Assembly (NCBI GenBank): GCA_047602465.1
Contig: JASGHF010000001.1
Span: 2,170,001 to 2,234,000 of the forward strand
Direction of reading: 5' to 3'
Length of the DNA: 64,000 bases
Source: JADZAI01 sp047602465
Lineage (GTDB): Bacteria; Pseudomonadota; Alphaproteobacteria; Micropepsales; Micropepsaceae
In this document: positions 9,290 to 17,508 of the stretch, piece by piece
How positions within the stretch are numbered: position 1 is the stretch's first letter
Layout of the letters: the number at the start of each line of letters is the position of its first letter
Made by a program: the position numbers and the translations under genes
The notes under the pieces: model-generated
What the model saw: the letters and a program-made list of their open reading frames with translations, nothing else
Told to the model about the DNA's origin: nothing
Database searches by the model: none

Positions 9290-10562
9290 ATGACCTCCCG
9301 TCTCACGCGCAGCCTCGCCCTCGGCGGCCTGTCGCTGCTCCTTCTCTCAGCCACGGCCCGCGCCGACGACGGCGGCTATGCCCCGGTCGCCAATCCGCAG
9401 TTCCGTGCTGGCGATTCGACCCCGACGGATTCTGATCCTCGACGATCTGCTGCTCGCCGCCGCCCATGCCGGCAAGCGCCTCGTCGCGGTGGGCGAGTTC
9501 GGCCATGTCGCGCTCTCCGACGATGACGGCAAGACCTGGCGCCAGGCCAAGACGGTGCCGACGCAATCGACGCTGACTTCCGTCGTCTTCGTCGATGAGA
9601 AGACGGGCTTCGCCGCCGGCCACGACAAGACGATCCTGACGACGGCCGATGGTGGCGAAACCTGGTCGGTGCAGTACACGCGCGAGATTTCGGCGGAGGC
9701 CGGTATCCGGCTGGAGCCGCGCGGGCGCGGCGAAGAGGCGGCGCCGGTCGAAGATCCCGCGCTCGCGCCCGATGGCGCAGCGCCCGTTGAAGGCGCGCCT
9801 GCCGACGATGCCGCCGCCGATGGCGCGGCCCCTGCGGACGGCATGGCCTCTGCCGATGACAGCGCCATCGTGGACGAACCCGGCGCTTCGACGTCGCAGG
9901 ACGGTTTCGTCGACAGCGACACCAGCGGCACCGAACCGGAGCCGGACGTGCCGTTTCTCGGTCTCGTCTTCACCTCGCCGACGCATGGCATCGCGGTGGG
10001 CGGCTTCAACTACGCCGCCGAAACGACCGATGGCGGCAAGACCTGGACGCCGCGCCGCCTCGTGAAGACCGCGTCGGACGACTTCCACCTGAATGCGGCC
10101 TTCGCCGGCCCCGACGGGTCGCTGTTCGTGCCGAGCGAACTGGGCCAGGTCTATCGTTCGCTCGACGGCGGCAAGACCTGGGACATCACGCAGACCGAGT
10201 ATGAAGGCTCGTTCTGGGGCGGCCTGGCGCTGAAGGACGGCTCCGTCCTCGTCGTCGGCATGCGCGGGAATATCTGGCGCAGCAAGGACAAGGGCACCAC
10301 CTGGGAGCAGCTCGGCGCGGAGACGACGCCGGAATCGCTGTCGTCCGGCATCCAGCTCGATGATGGCGAGATCATTCTCGTCGGCATCGGCGGCGTGATC
10401 CTGCGCTCCAAGGACGATGGCGCGACCTGGGATACCAGCCTCAGCCAGACTGACCGCAAGGGTATCGCCGCCGTCGTGCAGGGCTATGACGGCGTGCTGC
10501 TGCTGATGGGCGAGGTGGGCCTGCGCAAGAAGGCGCTGGACGGCACGACGCCGCAGGGCTGA
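9290..10562 (+). CDS. YCF48/BNR-repeat propeller protein (apparent +1 frameshift)
   Basis: An N-terminal signal peptide (MTSRLTRSLALGGLSLLLLS, ending ATARA) starts at 9290, but the frame breaks about 43 codons in. The rest of the protein continues one base later in the +1 frame (RRILILDDLLLAAAHAGKRL, then VAVGEFGHVALSDDDGKTW). Removing one C from CCCC at 9420-9423 restores a continuous product of about 423 residues. Repeated DGGKTW, DKGTTW and DDGATW motifs mark YCF48/photosystem-stability-factor-like blades. A long Ala/Pro/Asp/Glu-rich insertion (coded by about 9709-9950) interrupts the propeller. Such proteins accompany DUF1302/DUF1329 genes. Either an assembly error or a real frameshift explains the break. 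Confidence 0.75.
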
Positions 10563-10586
10563 CTTCACTCAAAACGCCGGTTTGCA

Positions 10587-10618
10587 AAGGCCCGCCCGAT
10601 GGCGGGCCTTCTGTTTTT
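10587..10618 (+). terminator. Rho-independent terminator after propeller gene
   Basis: A perfect 10-bp stem, AAGGCCCGCC with GGCGGGCCTT, closes a CGAT loop and is followed by CTGTTTTT. It closes the DUF1302-DUF1329-propeller unit. Confidence 0.9.
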
Positions 10619-10639
10619 GCGGTGTCCGACTCCGTATTC

Positions 10640-10673
10640 GTGACTCTCCGTCACGAAAGTGACGATTGCGTCA
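10640..10673. promoter_or_regulatory. Overlapping GTGAC/GTCAC inverted-repeat operator
   Basis: GTGAC at 10640-10644 and GTCAC at 10650-10654 (5-base gap) overlap a second inverted repeat, CGTCAC at 10649-10654 with GTGACG at 10659-10664 (GAAA gap). GTCA recurs at 10670-10673. The array lies about 90-125 bases upstream of the first diiron gene and looks like a site for a dimeric repressor, for example of the TetR type. No candidate regulator gene is adjacent. Confidence 0.5.
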
Positions 10674-10764
10674 TTTTTACTTGCCGTTTCGACGGACCAT
10701 GGCAGGCTGAACGGAATAACCATTCGTCGCAGTTCAGCGCCGGAGGCAGGCTTGGGAGAGCCAT

Positions 10765-11880
10765 ATGAGCAATATCACCAAGGACCCGGCATATAACGCC
10801 GTCGATCCGCAGGACTTCCCCGCGATGATGGATGTCGAGCGCTACGGTGCGCGCTCGACCGCCTTCGACAAGATCATCTCCGCGACCCACGACCATTTCT
10901 GGGATCCGCTCGACCGGAAATATATCGACTTCACGGCGCCCTGGGATCTGGAGACCGACTATCTCGTCGATCCGATGTCCTCGCCGGACTTCCGCACGGC
11001 GATCGCCGACAAGCTGGACGAGCGTGGCAAGATCAAGCTCGTCAACATGAATACGCTGTGGTCGCTTTCCTCGATCCTCCACGGCGAACAGGGCGCCCTC
11101 GCGCTGTCGGCCTCGCTCTGTCATATCCTCCGCGATCCCGGCGCACAGGAATACGCCGCCAACCAGACGCGCGAGGAAGCCCGCCACGTCACCGCGTTCA
11201 GCGCCTATGTGAAGGCGCGCTGGGGCAAGCCGCGGCCGGTCGGCCCGGCGCTCGGCAATCTCCTCACCGAACTCGTCCTCTCGCCGCTGGTCTGGAAGAA
11301 GATCGTCGGCATGCAGATGCTGGTGGAAGGCCTCGCCATGGGCGCTTTCGCCATGATGTACAAGGACGGCCGCGATCCGCTGCTGGTGAAGCTGATGCAG
11401 CTCGTCATGACCGACGAGGCTTTCCATCACAAATTCGGAAAAATCTGGGCCGATCGCACCATTCCTCACCTGTCGAAAGGCGAGCACGAACAGATCGAGG
11501 ACTGGGCCTGGGACGTCTTCAACGTCCTTATCTACAACCTCGCCAGCCCGGACCAGAAAACCTGGATCTATCAGGAGCTGGGTCTCGATCCGGTGTGGTG
11601 CCAGCAGGCCTTCATGGAGGCGCTCACCGACGAGGCTATGCGCAAGGACATGCAGGACGCCTCCAACATCTTCCGCGTCCTCGTCAAAACGCTGCTGAAG
11701 GCCGGCATCATCACCGACCGCACGCGCGGCAACTACGCGGCCTTCCTCGACATGGCGGAGCTTCACAACGAAAGCGACCGCATGATCGGCGACGACATCG
11801 CCGAGGAAGGCATCCGCCAGCTCATCAAGCTGAATGGCGGCAAAAGCCTGCTTGGGCCTCAATTGCTGGCTGCAGAATAA
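10765..11880 (+). CDS. Ferritin-like diiron protein, paralogue A
   Basis: 371 residues. A canonical carboxylate-bridged diiron ligand set is visible with regular spacing: Glu108 (HGEQGAL), Glu138-x-x-His141 (REEARH), Glu188 (LVEGLAMGAF) and Glu218-x-x-His221 (TDEAFHH). This 30/50/30 spacing is that of ferritin-like oxygenases, so an O2-activating hydroxylase, desaturase or N-oxygenase activity is likely; the substrate is unknown. It has no signal peptide and is cytoplasmic. The following gene is a close paralogue 10 bases downstream, so the two may form a heteromer or arose by recent duplication. The acyl-CoA catabolic operon that follows suggests a lipid or hydrophobic substrate (inference). 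Confidence 0.8.
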   Translation: MSNITKDPAYNAVDPQDFPAMMDVERYGARSTAFDKIISATHDHFWDPLDRKYIDFTAPWDLETDYLVDPMSSPDFRTAIADKLDERGKIKLVNMNTLWSLSSILHGEQGALALSASLCHILRDPGAQEYAANQTREEARHVTAFSAYVKARWGKPRPVGPALGNLLTELVLSPLVWKKIVGMQMLVEGLAMGAFAMMYKDGRDPLLVKLMQLVMTDEAFHHKFGKIWADRTIPHLSKGEHEQIEDWAWDVFNVLIYNLASPDQKTWIYQELGLDPVWCQQAFMEALTDEAMRKDMQDASNIFRVLVKTLLKAGIITDRTRGNYAAFLDMAELHNESDRMIGDDIAEEGIRQLIKLNGGKSLLGPQLLAAE

Positions 11881-11890
11881 GCGAGGAATC

Positions 11891-13015
11891 ATGACCGACG
11901 GACTGAGCAACATCACCAAAGACCCGGCCTACGATGCGGCCGATCCGTCGGACTTTCCGGCGATGATGGATGTCGAGCGCTATGGCCGGCGCTCGACCGC
12001 CTTCGACAAGATCATCTCGGCGACCCACGACCATTTCTGGGATCCGCTGGACGCGAAATATATCGACTTCACGGCGCCGTTCGATCTCGAGAACGAATAT
12101 CTGATGCCGCCGAACATGAATATGGAGCTGCAGACGGCGGTCGCCGACAAGCTGACCGAGAAGCAGAAGATCCGCCTCGTGAACGCGTCGGTTCACTGGT
12201 CGCTGTCGTCGATCCTGCACGGCGAGCAGGGTGCGTTGTCGCTTTCGGCGTCTCTCTGCCATGTGCTGAAAGACCCGGGCGCGCAGGAATATGCCGCCAA
12301 CCAGACGCGCGAAGAGGCGCGTCACGTCACCGGCTTCACCAAATATGTGCATGCCCGCTGGGGCAAGCCGCTGCCCGTCGGGCCGGCGCTGGGCGGGCTG
12401 CTGACCGAAATGGTCAACTCGCCTTTCGTCTGGAAGAAGCTGGTCGGCATGCAGATGCTGGTGGAGGGCCTGGCGATGGGCGCCTTCGCGACCTTCTACA
12501 CCTATGGCCGCGACCCGCTGATGGTGAAGCTGATGCAGCTGGTGATGACCGACGAGGCCTTCCACCACAAATTCGGGAAGATCTGGGCGGACCGGACGAT
12601 CCCGCATCTGTCGGATGCCGAGCGCAATCTGATCGAGGACTGGGCGGCGCAGGTGTTCCAGGGATTGCTGTTCAACCTGGGCAGCCCGGAACAGAAGAAG
12701 TCGATCTATGCCGAGTTCGGGCTGGACTGGCAGTGGGTCCAGGGCGCGGTGGCCGAAGCGTTCACGACGCCCAAGATCCGCGAGCGGCTGAAGGACTCCA
12801 CCTCGATCTTCCGCGTGCTCATCAAGACGCTGCTGAAGGCCGGAATCATCACCGACCGTACGCGGCATGTCTATGCGGCGTTCGTCGATATGGCCGAGCT
12901 GCATACCGAAAGCGACCGGATGATCGGCGACGACATCGCCGAGAAGGGGATCGAATATCTCCAGCGCATCAATGGCGCGGGCGGGTTCGGGGCGAGCCTT
13001 CTGGCGGCGGAATAA
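11891..13015 (+). CDS. Ferritin-like diiron protein, paralogue B
   Basis: 374 residues from the ATG at 11891, which follows GCGAGGAATC; an in-frame upstream start would lie inside paralogue A and has no RBS. It aligns end to end with paralogue A without large gaps, keeping Glu112, Glu142-x-x-His145, Glu192 and Glu222-x-x-His225. Divergence is concentrated at the N-terminal loop around residues 66-80 and the C-terminal helices, leaving the active-site helices nearly identical. It is surely co-transcribed with paralogue A. Both copies appear catalytically complete, unlike many diiron enzyme pairs where one subunit has lost ligands. Confidence 0.8.
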   Translation: MTDGLSNITKDPAYDAADPSDFPAMMDVERYGRRSTAFDKIISATHDHFWDPLDAKYIDFTAPFDLENEYLMPPNMNMELQTAVADKLTEKQKIRLVNASVHWSLSSILHGEQGALSLSASLCHVLKDPGAQEYAANQTREEARHVTGFTKYVHARWGKPLPVGPALGGLLTEMVNSPFVWKKLVGMQMLVEGLAMGAFATFYTYGRDPLMVKLMQLVMTDEAFHHKFGKIWADRTIPHLSDAERNLIEDWAAQVFQGLLFNLGSPEQKKSIYAEFGLDWQWVQGAVAEAFTTPKIRERLKDSTSIFRVLIKTLLKAGIITDRTRHVYAAFVDMAELHTESDRMIGDDIAEKGIEYLQRINGAGGFGASLLAAE

Positions 13016-13024
13016 CGGCCGAAC

Positions 13025-13588
13025 CTAGCTGCGCCGGTTATCGGCGCAGCCGGCTACGCCGAAGCTGTTCATCGGGTGGACACGCTGCGCGAAGCTGGCG
13101 ACGCTCATCTGCTTTCGCGCAGCGTCCCATGGGTCGATGTAATAGACGCCGCCGAAGGACTCGGTGATTCCGTAGATGCAGATGGCGTGCTGGTCGCCAT
13201 TCATGCGGTTGGACGCTGTCGGTGCGACCGGGCTGAAGATCGGGTTGTTGTCGTCGAGGAAGAACAGGCCGTAGGCGTAGAGCGGACCCCACTCGCGAAG
13301 GGCCGCGCAGATCGCTTCGGGCGACCAGACTTTGCTGGCGCTTCCGAGCGGCGAGAAATTCAGGCTGCGCAGATGTTCTTCCTGCTTCAGGAAGAGTTCG
13401 ATCCGGGCATCGGATGAACGGGCCGGATTGAACGCCGGGCGTTTGACGCGCGCGCCCGGCGTGCGCGCCGTCTTGACCATCTCGGCGGCTGCGACCCAGC
13501 AAGCGTACCAACCCACATCCTGGTCGTAGCCGAGCTTGTTCTGGTTGAGTGCGTGGGGCGCATTCAGCACAATATTGGTCTGGGCCAA
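13025..13588 (-). CDS. Papain-like cysteine peptidase (C70/C39-like)
   Basis: 187 residues, opposite to its neighbours. A papain-type triad can be read: Gln23 (oxyanion) and Cys30 in YDQDVGWYACWVAAAEM, His134 in GDQHAICIYG, and Asp152 in VYYIDPWD, together with GPLYAYG. The arrangement resembles the AvrRpt2/C70 and related papain-like families, a group of secreted or toxin-associated peptidases. No signal peptide is seen, so export would need a non-Sec route, or the enzyme is cytoplasmic. No partner immunity or secretion gene is evident. The gene ends 9 bases from the diiron paralogue B stop (convergent) and diverges from the enoyl-CoA hydratase gene. Confidence 0.7.
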   Translation of the reverse strand: MAQTNIVLNAPHALNQNKLGYDQDVGWYACWVAAAEMVKTARTPGARVKRPAFNPARSSDARIELFLKQEEHLRSLNFSPLGSASKVWSPEAICAALREWGPLYAYGLFFLDDNNPIFSPVAPTASNRMNGDQHAICIYGITESFGGVYYIDPWDAARKQMSVASFAQRVHPMNSFGVAGCADNRRS

Positions 13589-13728
13589 TCGCCGCCTCGT
13601 AGAACCGGAAATTTACGTCGCGACGGCGTCAGGCATGTCTGCGAGCCGGCGAAGGCGGACACTAGGTGACGTTGCGTCGGCCGGGAAGGCCCCCCACACT
13701 GCGGCAAAACAGAACACGCGGGAGAGAC

Positions 13729-14532
13729 ATGCACACGTCCATTGAGGCGCGCGGCTGGAAGCGCATCAAGGTGTCACGCGACAAACGCATCCTGACGCTG
13801 ACATTGTCCAATCCGGGGATGCGGAACGCCGTGGACCCGGTGATGCATGAGGAACTGGCGGAGGTTTTCTACGAGGCGAACCGCGATGCCGGCAGCGATG
13901 TGGTGGTGTTGACGGGCGAGGGGGCGGACTTCTGCGCGGGGGGCGATATCACCTGGTTCAGGCGGGCTTTGGCGGGGGAAATCCCCAAGCCGAGCGCGTT
14001 GGAGGGGAAGAAAATCATCGCCTCGATGCTGGACCTGGAGAAGCCGTTGATCGCGAAGGTGCGCGGGCCGGCAGTGGGGTTGGGGGCGACGATTGCGCTG
14101 TTCTGCGATGTGATTTTTGCGGCGGAGAATGCGGTGTTCATCGATCCGCATGTGAAGGTGGGGATCGTTGCGGGCGATGGCGGGGCGGTGATCTGGCCGC
14201 ATCTGATCGGCCATGCCCGCGCCAAGGAATTCCTGATGACGGGCGATCCGGTTCCCGCGCAGGAGGCCTGGCGGATGGGTCTCGTCAATCATGTCGTGCC
14301 GGAAGGTGAGCTGGACGCGCGGGTGGAGGCTTTTGTGAAGAAGCTGGCCGGCGGGGCGACGCAGGCGATCAGGTATACGAAGGTTTCGGTGAACCTGGGG
14401 CTGAAGGCGCTGGTCAACACGATCCTGGACGCCTCGATCGCCTATGAGATGACGACGTTCGAGACGGACGACCACAAGGAGGCGGTGGCGGCGTTCCTGG
14501 AGAAGCGGCGTCCGAGCTTTACGGGGCGCTGA
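13729..14532 (+). CDS. Enoyl-CoA hydratase/isomerase family protein
   Basis: 267 residues from the ATG at 13729 with GGAGAG eight bases before it; the frame extends upstream but without family sequence. Crotonase motifs are clear: GADFCAGGDITWF (first oxyanion loop) and KVRGPAVGLGATIALFCDVIFA (second oxyanion Gly loop), then HVKVGIVAGDGGAVIWPHLIG. The usual hydratase Glu pair is not evident at the second position (Asp appears in VAGDGG), so the reaction could be hydration, isomerisation or another crotonase chemistry. First gene of a tightly overlapped acyl-CoA operon. Confidence 0.85.
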   Translation: MHTSIEARGWKRIKVSRDKRILTLTLSNPGMRNAVDPVMHEELAEVFYEANRDAGSDVVVLTGEGADFCAGGDITWFRRALAGEIPKPSALEGKKIIASMLDLEKPLIAKVRGPAVGLGATIALFCDVIFAAENAVFIDPHVKVGIVAGDGGAVIWPHLIGHARAKEFLMTGDPVPAQEAWRMGLVNHVVPEGELDARVEAFVKKLAGGATQAIRYTKVSVNLGLKALVNTILDASIAYEMTTFETDDHKEAVAAFLEKRRPSFTGR

Positions 14533-15188
14533 TGAGCGCTTTGCAGCACGATCTGTTCGTGACGGAGCCGGTGATGCCGGCCGGAATCACGTTGTTCCGC
14601 GGGCGGATTTCGCCGGAACAAAGCCGCGCCGTTCTGGACGGGATGCTGACGGTTTTCGAGGCGGCGCCGCCCTATCGGCTGCGCGTGAAGTCGGGCGCAT
14701 ATGTCATCAACCGGATGACGAATTGCGGTGAGCTTGGCTGGCATTCCGACGAGCGCGGTTATCGTTACATCGACCGCCATCCGGAACTGGACGTGCCGTG
14801 GCCGCCGATACCGCCCGCGATCAAGGCGCTGGCGGTGAAGGCGGCGCAGGAAGCGGGGGCGCCGTTCGTGCCGGATGCGTGCCTGGTGAATTTCTACGAG
14901 GCGCAGGGAAAGATGAACCTGCACCAGGACCATGACGAAAAAGACTTCGCCTGGCCGATCGTCAGCTTCTCGTTCGGGTGTGATGCGATCTTCGCGCTGG
15001 GCGGGGCGAAACGGCGCGATCCGGTGCAGGGCGTGACGCTGTCCCACGGCGATGTGCTGGTGATGCACGGCGAGAGCCGGATGCGGTTTCATGGCGTGAA
15101 GAAGATCGTGCCCGGCACCGCCCCGTTCGCGCATCCGGCGGTGCCGGAGGGCGGGCGGCTGAACCTCACCTTCAGGCGGGCGGCATGA
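14532..15188 (+). CDS. alkB: AlkB-type 2-oxoglutarate/Fe(II) dioxygenase
   Basis: 218 residues; its ATG shares a base with the preceding TGA (TGATG). The Fe(II) site is HxD in NLHQDHDEKD with the distal His in MRFHGVKKIV; 2-oxoglutarate-binding Arg residues are in RLNLTFRR at the end. The substrate-lid motif (NRMTNCGELGWHSDERGYRY) and NFYEAQGKMNLHQDHDE are typical of bacterial AlkB, which removes alkyl groups from N1-adenine and N3-cytosine. Its position inside an acyl-CoA operon is unusual for a DNA-repair enzyme and hints either at incidental co-transcription or a different role. The symbol is by family, not by proven function. Confidence 0.85.
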   Translation: MSALQHDLFVTEPVMPAGITLFRGRISPEQSRAVLDGMLTVFEAAPPYRLRVKSGAYVINRMTNCGELGWHSDERGYRYIDRHPELDVPWPPIPPAIKALAVKAAQEAGAPFVPDACLVNFYEAQGKMNLHQDHDEKDFAWPIVSFSFGCDAIFALGGAKRRDPVQGVTLSHGDVLVMHGESRMRFHGVKKIVPGTAPFAHPAVPEGGRLNLTFRRAA

Positions 15189-16351
15189 GCGTGAACTATG
15201 ACGAGCCGGAGCATGTGACGGCGCTGCGCGAGAGCGTGCGTAAGTTCGTGGCGAAGGAGATGCCGCGCGAAAAGGCGCGGGCGTGGGACCGGGATAATCA
15301 CTGGCCGCGTGAGGTTCACGCGAAACTTGCCGGACTGGGGGTCTTCGGCCTGACGGTGCCGGAGGCCTATGGCGGGCTGGGGCCGGATATTTCCGCGACC
15401 ATGGCGGTCATCGAGGAACTGGCGAAGCGGTCAACCGCCATCGCCTGCTCGTACATCATGGGCGTCTGCTATGCGGGCATGAATCTGGTGGAGAGCGGTA
15501 GCGAGCAGCAGCGTGCCGAATTGCTGCCGCGCCTCGCCAGGGGCGACCTGATGTTCGCCTATGGGCTTTCGGAGCCGAATGTAGGCGGCGACCTTGCGAG
15601 CGTCGAAACATCGGCGCGGATCGAGGGCGGCGAGGTGGTGATCGACGGGGCGAAAAGGTGGTGCACCGGCTCGCATATCGCCGATTACATTTTCTGCCTC
15701 GTGCGGTCGGGCGAAAAGCAGGAGAAATATCGCAATCTTTCGGTGGTGCTGATCCCGCCGCAGTCGAAGGGCGTGACGATCACGCCTTTGGGGCATCTGG
15801 GCATTCGCGGCGTCGAAACCAAGGACGTGTCGTTCGACGGCGTGCGCGTGCCGGTCGCCAATATTCTGGGCGGTCCGGACAAATGGGGGCAGGGCTGGGC
15901 GCAGCTCGCGGGCCGGGCGCTGGAGGTGGAGAAGCTGGAGCTTTCGGCCTGCGCGCTGGGGATCGCGACGGCGGCGGTCGAGGATGCGACGGCCTACGCG
16001 CAGGAGCGGGTGCAGTTCGGGCGGAAGATTTCCGCGCACCAGGCGATCCGCCATTCCATCGCGGAGATGCGGACCAACGTGCAGGCGATGCGGCACATGC
16101 TGTATCACGCCGCCTGGCTCGCCGATCAGAACCGGCCCTGTTCGGTCGAGACGTCGATGTCGAAGCTGTTCTGCTGCGAGATGGCGAGCGAGGTGACGCA
16201 GGCGGCGATGCGGGTGGCGGGCGCTTACGGCCTGTCGGACCAGTTCGATTTCGAGCGCTACACGCGCGATGCGATCTCGCTGCCCATCGTGGGCGGCTCG
16301 TCGAACATGCAGAAGAACAACATCGCCAACAGGTTGAGGCTGGAATCATGA
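15185..16351 (+). CDS. Acyl-CoA dehydrogenase
   Basis: 388 residues, ATGA overlap with the alkB-like gene. Order of domains is the classical one: N-terminal helical domain, FAD/substrate beta domain (FAYGLSEPNVGGDLASVETS, KRWCTGSHIADYIF), then C-terminal helical domain with YAQERVQFGRKISAHQAIRH and the terminal SLPIVGGSSNMQKNNIANRL. It should oxidise an acyl-CoA to the 2-enoyl-CoA using FAD. The usual catalytic Glu is replaced in the visible C-terminal motif by the stretch ISLPIVGGSSNMQ (Gly-Gly-Ser-Ser), where many members have IYEGT; the base may lie elsewhere. Substrate unknown. Confidence 0.88.
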   Translation: MSVNYDEPEHVTALRESVRKFVAKEMPREKARAWDRDNHWPREVHAKLAGLGVFGLTVPEAYGGLGPDISATMAVIEELAKRSTAIACSYIMGVCYAGMNLVESGSEQQRAELLPRLARGDLMFAYGLSEPNVGGDLASVETSARIEGGEVVIDGAKRWCTGSHIADYIFCLVRSGEKQEKYRNLSVVLIPPQSKGVTITPLGHLGIRGVETKDVSFDGVRVPVANILGGPDKWGQGWAQLAGRALEVEKLELSACALGIATAAVEDATAYAQERVQFGRKISAHQAIRHSIAEMRTNVQAMRHMLYHAAWLADQNRPCSVETSMSKLFCCEMASEVTQAAMRVAGAYGLSDQFDFERYTRDAISLPIVGGSSNMQKNNIANRLRLES

Positions 16352-17508
16352 GCGTGAGCGGCGAGGGCCTTCTGGCGAAGGCGCGCGCCTTTGCGCCGGA
16401 GCTGACGGCGCGGGCGCGGGAATTTGAGGACGCGCGGCGTCTGCCGGCCGACATGGCGCAGAAATTCGCGGAAGCGGGCCTCATGGGCATGCTGGCGCCG
16501 GCGGCCTATGGCGGCGGCGAGACCGATCCGCTGACATTTCTGGACGTGGTGGAGACGCTGGCGACGGCGGACGGATCGGCGGCGTGGTGCGTCTTCATCG
16601 GCGCGACCAGCGGCGTGACGGCGGCGTATCTGCCCGAACACACGGCGCGGGAGATCTACCGGCCGGGCGTCATCACCGGCGGCGTGTTCGCGCCGCGCGG
16701 GAAGGCGGCGGACAGGGGCGACGGGACGTATGAGGTCGCCGGGCGCTGGCAATGGGGATCGGGCACGCAGAACGCGGCGTGGATCATGGGCGGGTGTCTG
16801 GTCACCAGAGACGGCAAGCCGGAGATGCTGCCGTCAGGCCTGCCGAATATGCGGATGTTCCTTCTGCCCAAGGACAAAGTGACGTTCCACGACACCTGGC
16901 ATGTGTCGGGGCTGAAAGGCACCGGCTCGACCGATATCGAATTCAGGCCGCAGACCATCCATCGCGATTATTCCGTTGGTCTGACGAGCGATACGCCGCT
17001 GGCGCGGCCGCTCTATGCGTTTCCGGTGTTCGGGCTGCTGACCATCGCGATCGGCGGCGTGGCGCTGGGTCTTGCGCGCGGGGCCATCGACGCGCTGGTG
17101 GAGCTGGCGGGCGGCAAGACGCCGGAAGGCCATCGCCGGCCTCTGGGCCAGCGCGCAGAGACGCAGGAGAAGGTGGCGGAGGCCGAGGCGCTGGTGCGTT
17201 CGGCGCGGAGCTGGCTGCGCGAGAGCGTGGCGGCGGCGTGGGAGACGGCGCAGCGTGACGGCAGGCTGACGATCGAGCAGCGGCGCGATATCCGCCTTGC
17301 GACGACGCATGGCACGCGCGCGGCGGCCCGGGCGGTGGACCTGATGTATAATCTGGGCGGCGGGTCGTCGGTCTATGACAGCTCGCGCCTGCAGCGGTGT
17401 TTCCGCGACGTGCATGTCGCGACCCAGCACATGCTGGTGGGGACGCCGACGCTGGAGCTGACGGGGAAGCTGTTTCTGGGACTGGACGCGGAGACATCGC
17501 AGCTATGA
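16348..17508 (+). CDS. Acyl-CoA dehydrogenase-fold flavoprotein, monooxygenase-like (HsaA/DszC type)
   Basis: 386 residues, ATGA overlap at both ends. Start LLAKARAFAPELTARAREFE and the run GLMGMLAPAAYGGGETDPLT resemble the group-D flavin monooxygenases (acyl-CoA dehydrogenase fold, such as 3-HSA hydroxylase HsaA). FAPRGKAADRGDGTYEVAGR and RWQWGSGTQNAAWIMGG fit the substrate/FMN domain, and GLKGTGSTDIEF is a typical group-D motif. The C-terminus has VDLMYNLGGGSSVYDSSRLQ and FRDVHVATQHMLV. Members use reduced flavin from a separate reductase to hydroxylate phenolic or other substrates; no reductase gene is seen in this operon. Confidence 0.78.
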   Translation: MSVSGEGLLAKARAFAPELTARAREFEDARRLPADMAQKFAEAGLMGMLAPAAYGGGETDPLTFLDVVETLATADGSAAWCVFIGATSGVTAAYLPEHTAREIYRPGVITGGVFAPRGKAADRGDGTYEVAGRWQWGSGTQNAAWIMGGCLVTRDGKPEMLPSGLPNMRMFLLPKDKVTFHDTWHVSGLKGTGSTDIEFRPQTIHRDYSVGLTSDTPLARPLYAFPVFGLLTIAIGGVALGLARGAIDALVELAGGKTPEGHRRPLGQRAETQEKVAEAEALVRSARSWLRESVAAAWETAQRDGRLTIEQRRDIRLATTHGTRAAARAVDLMYNLGGGSSVYDSSRLQRCFRDVHVATQHMLVGTPTLELTGKLFLGLDAETSQL

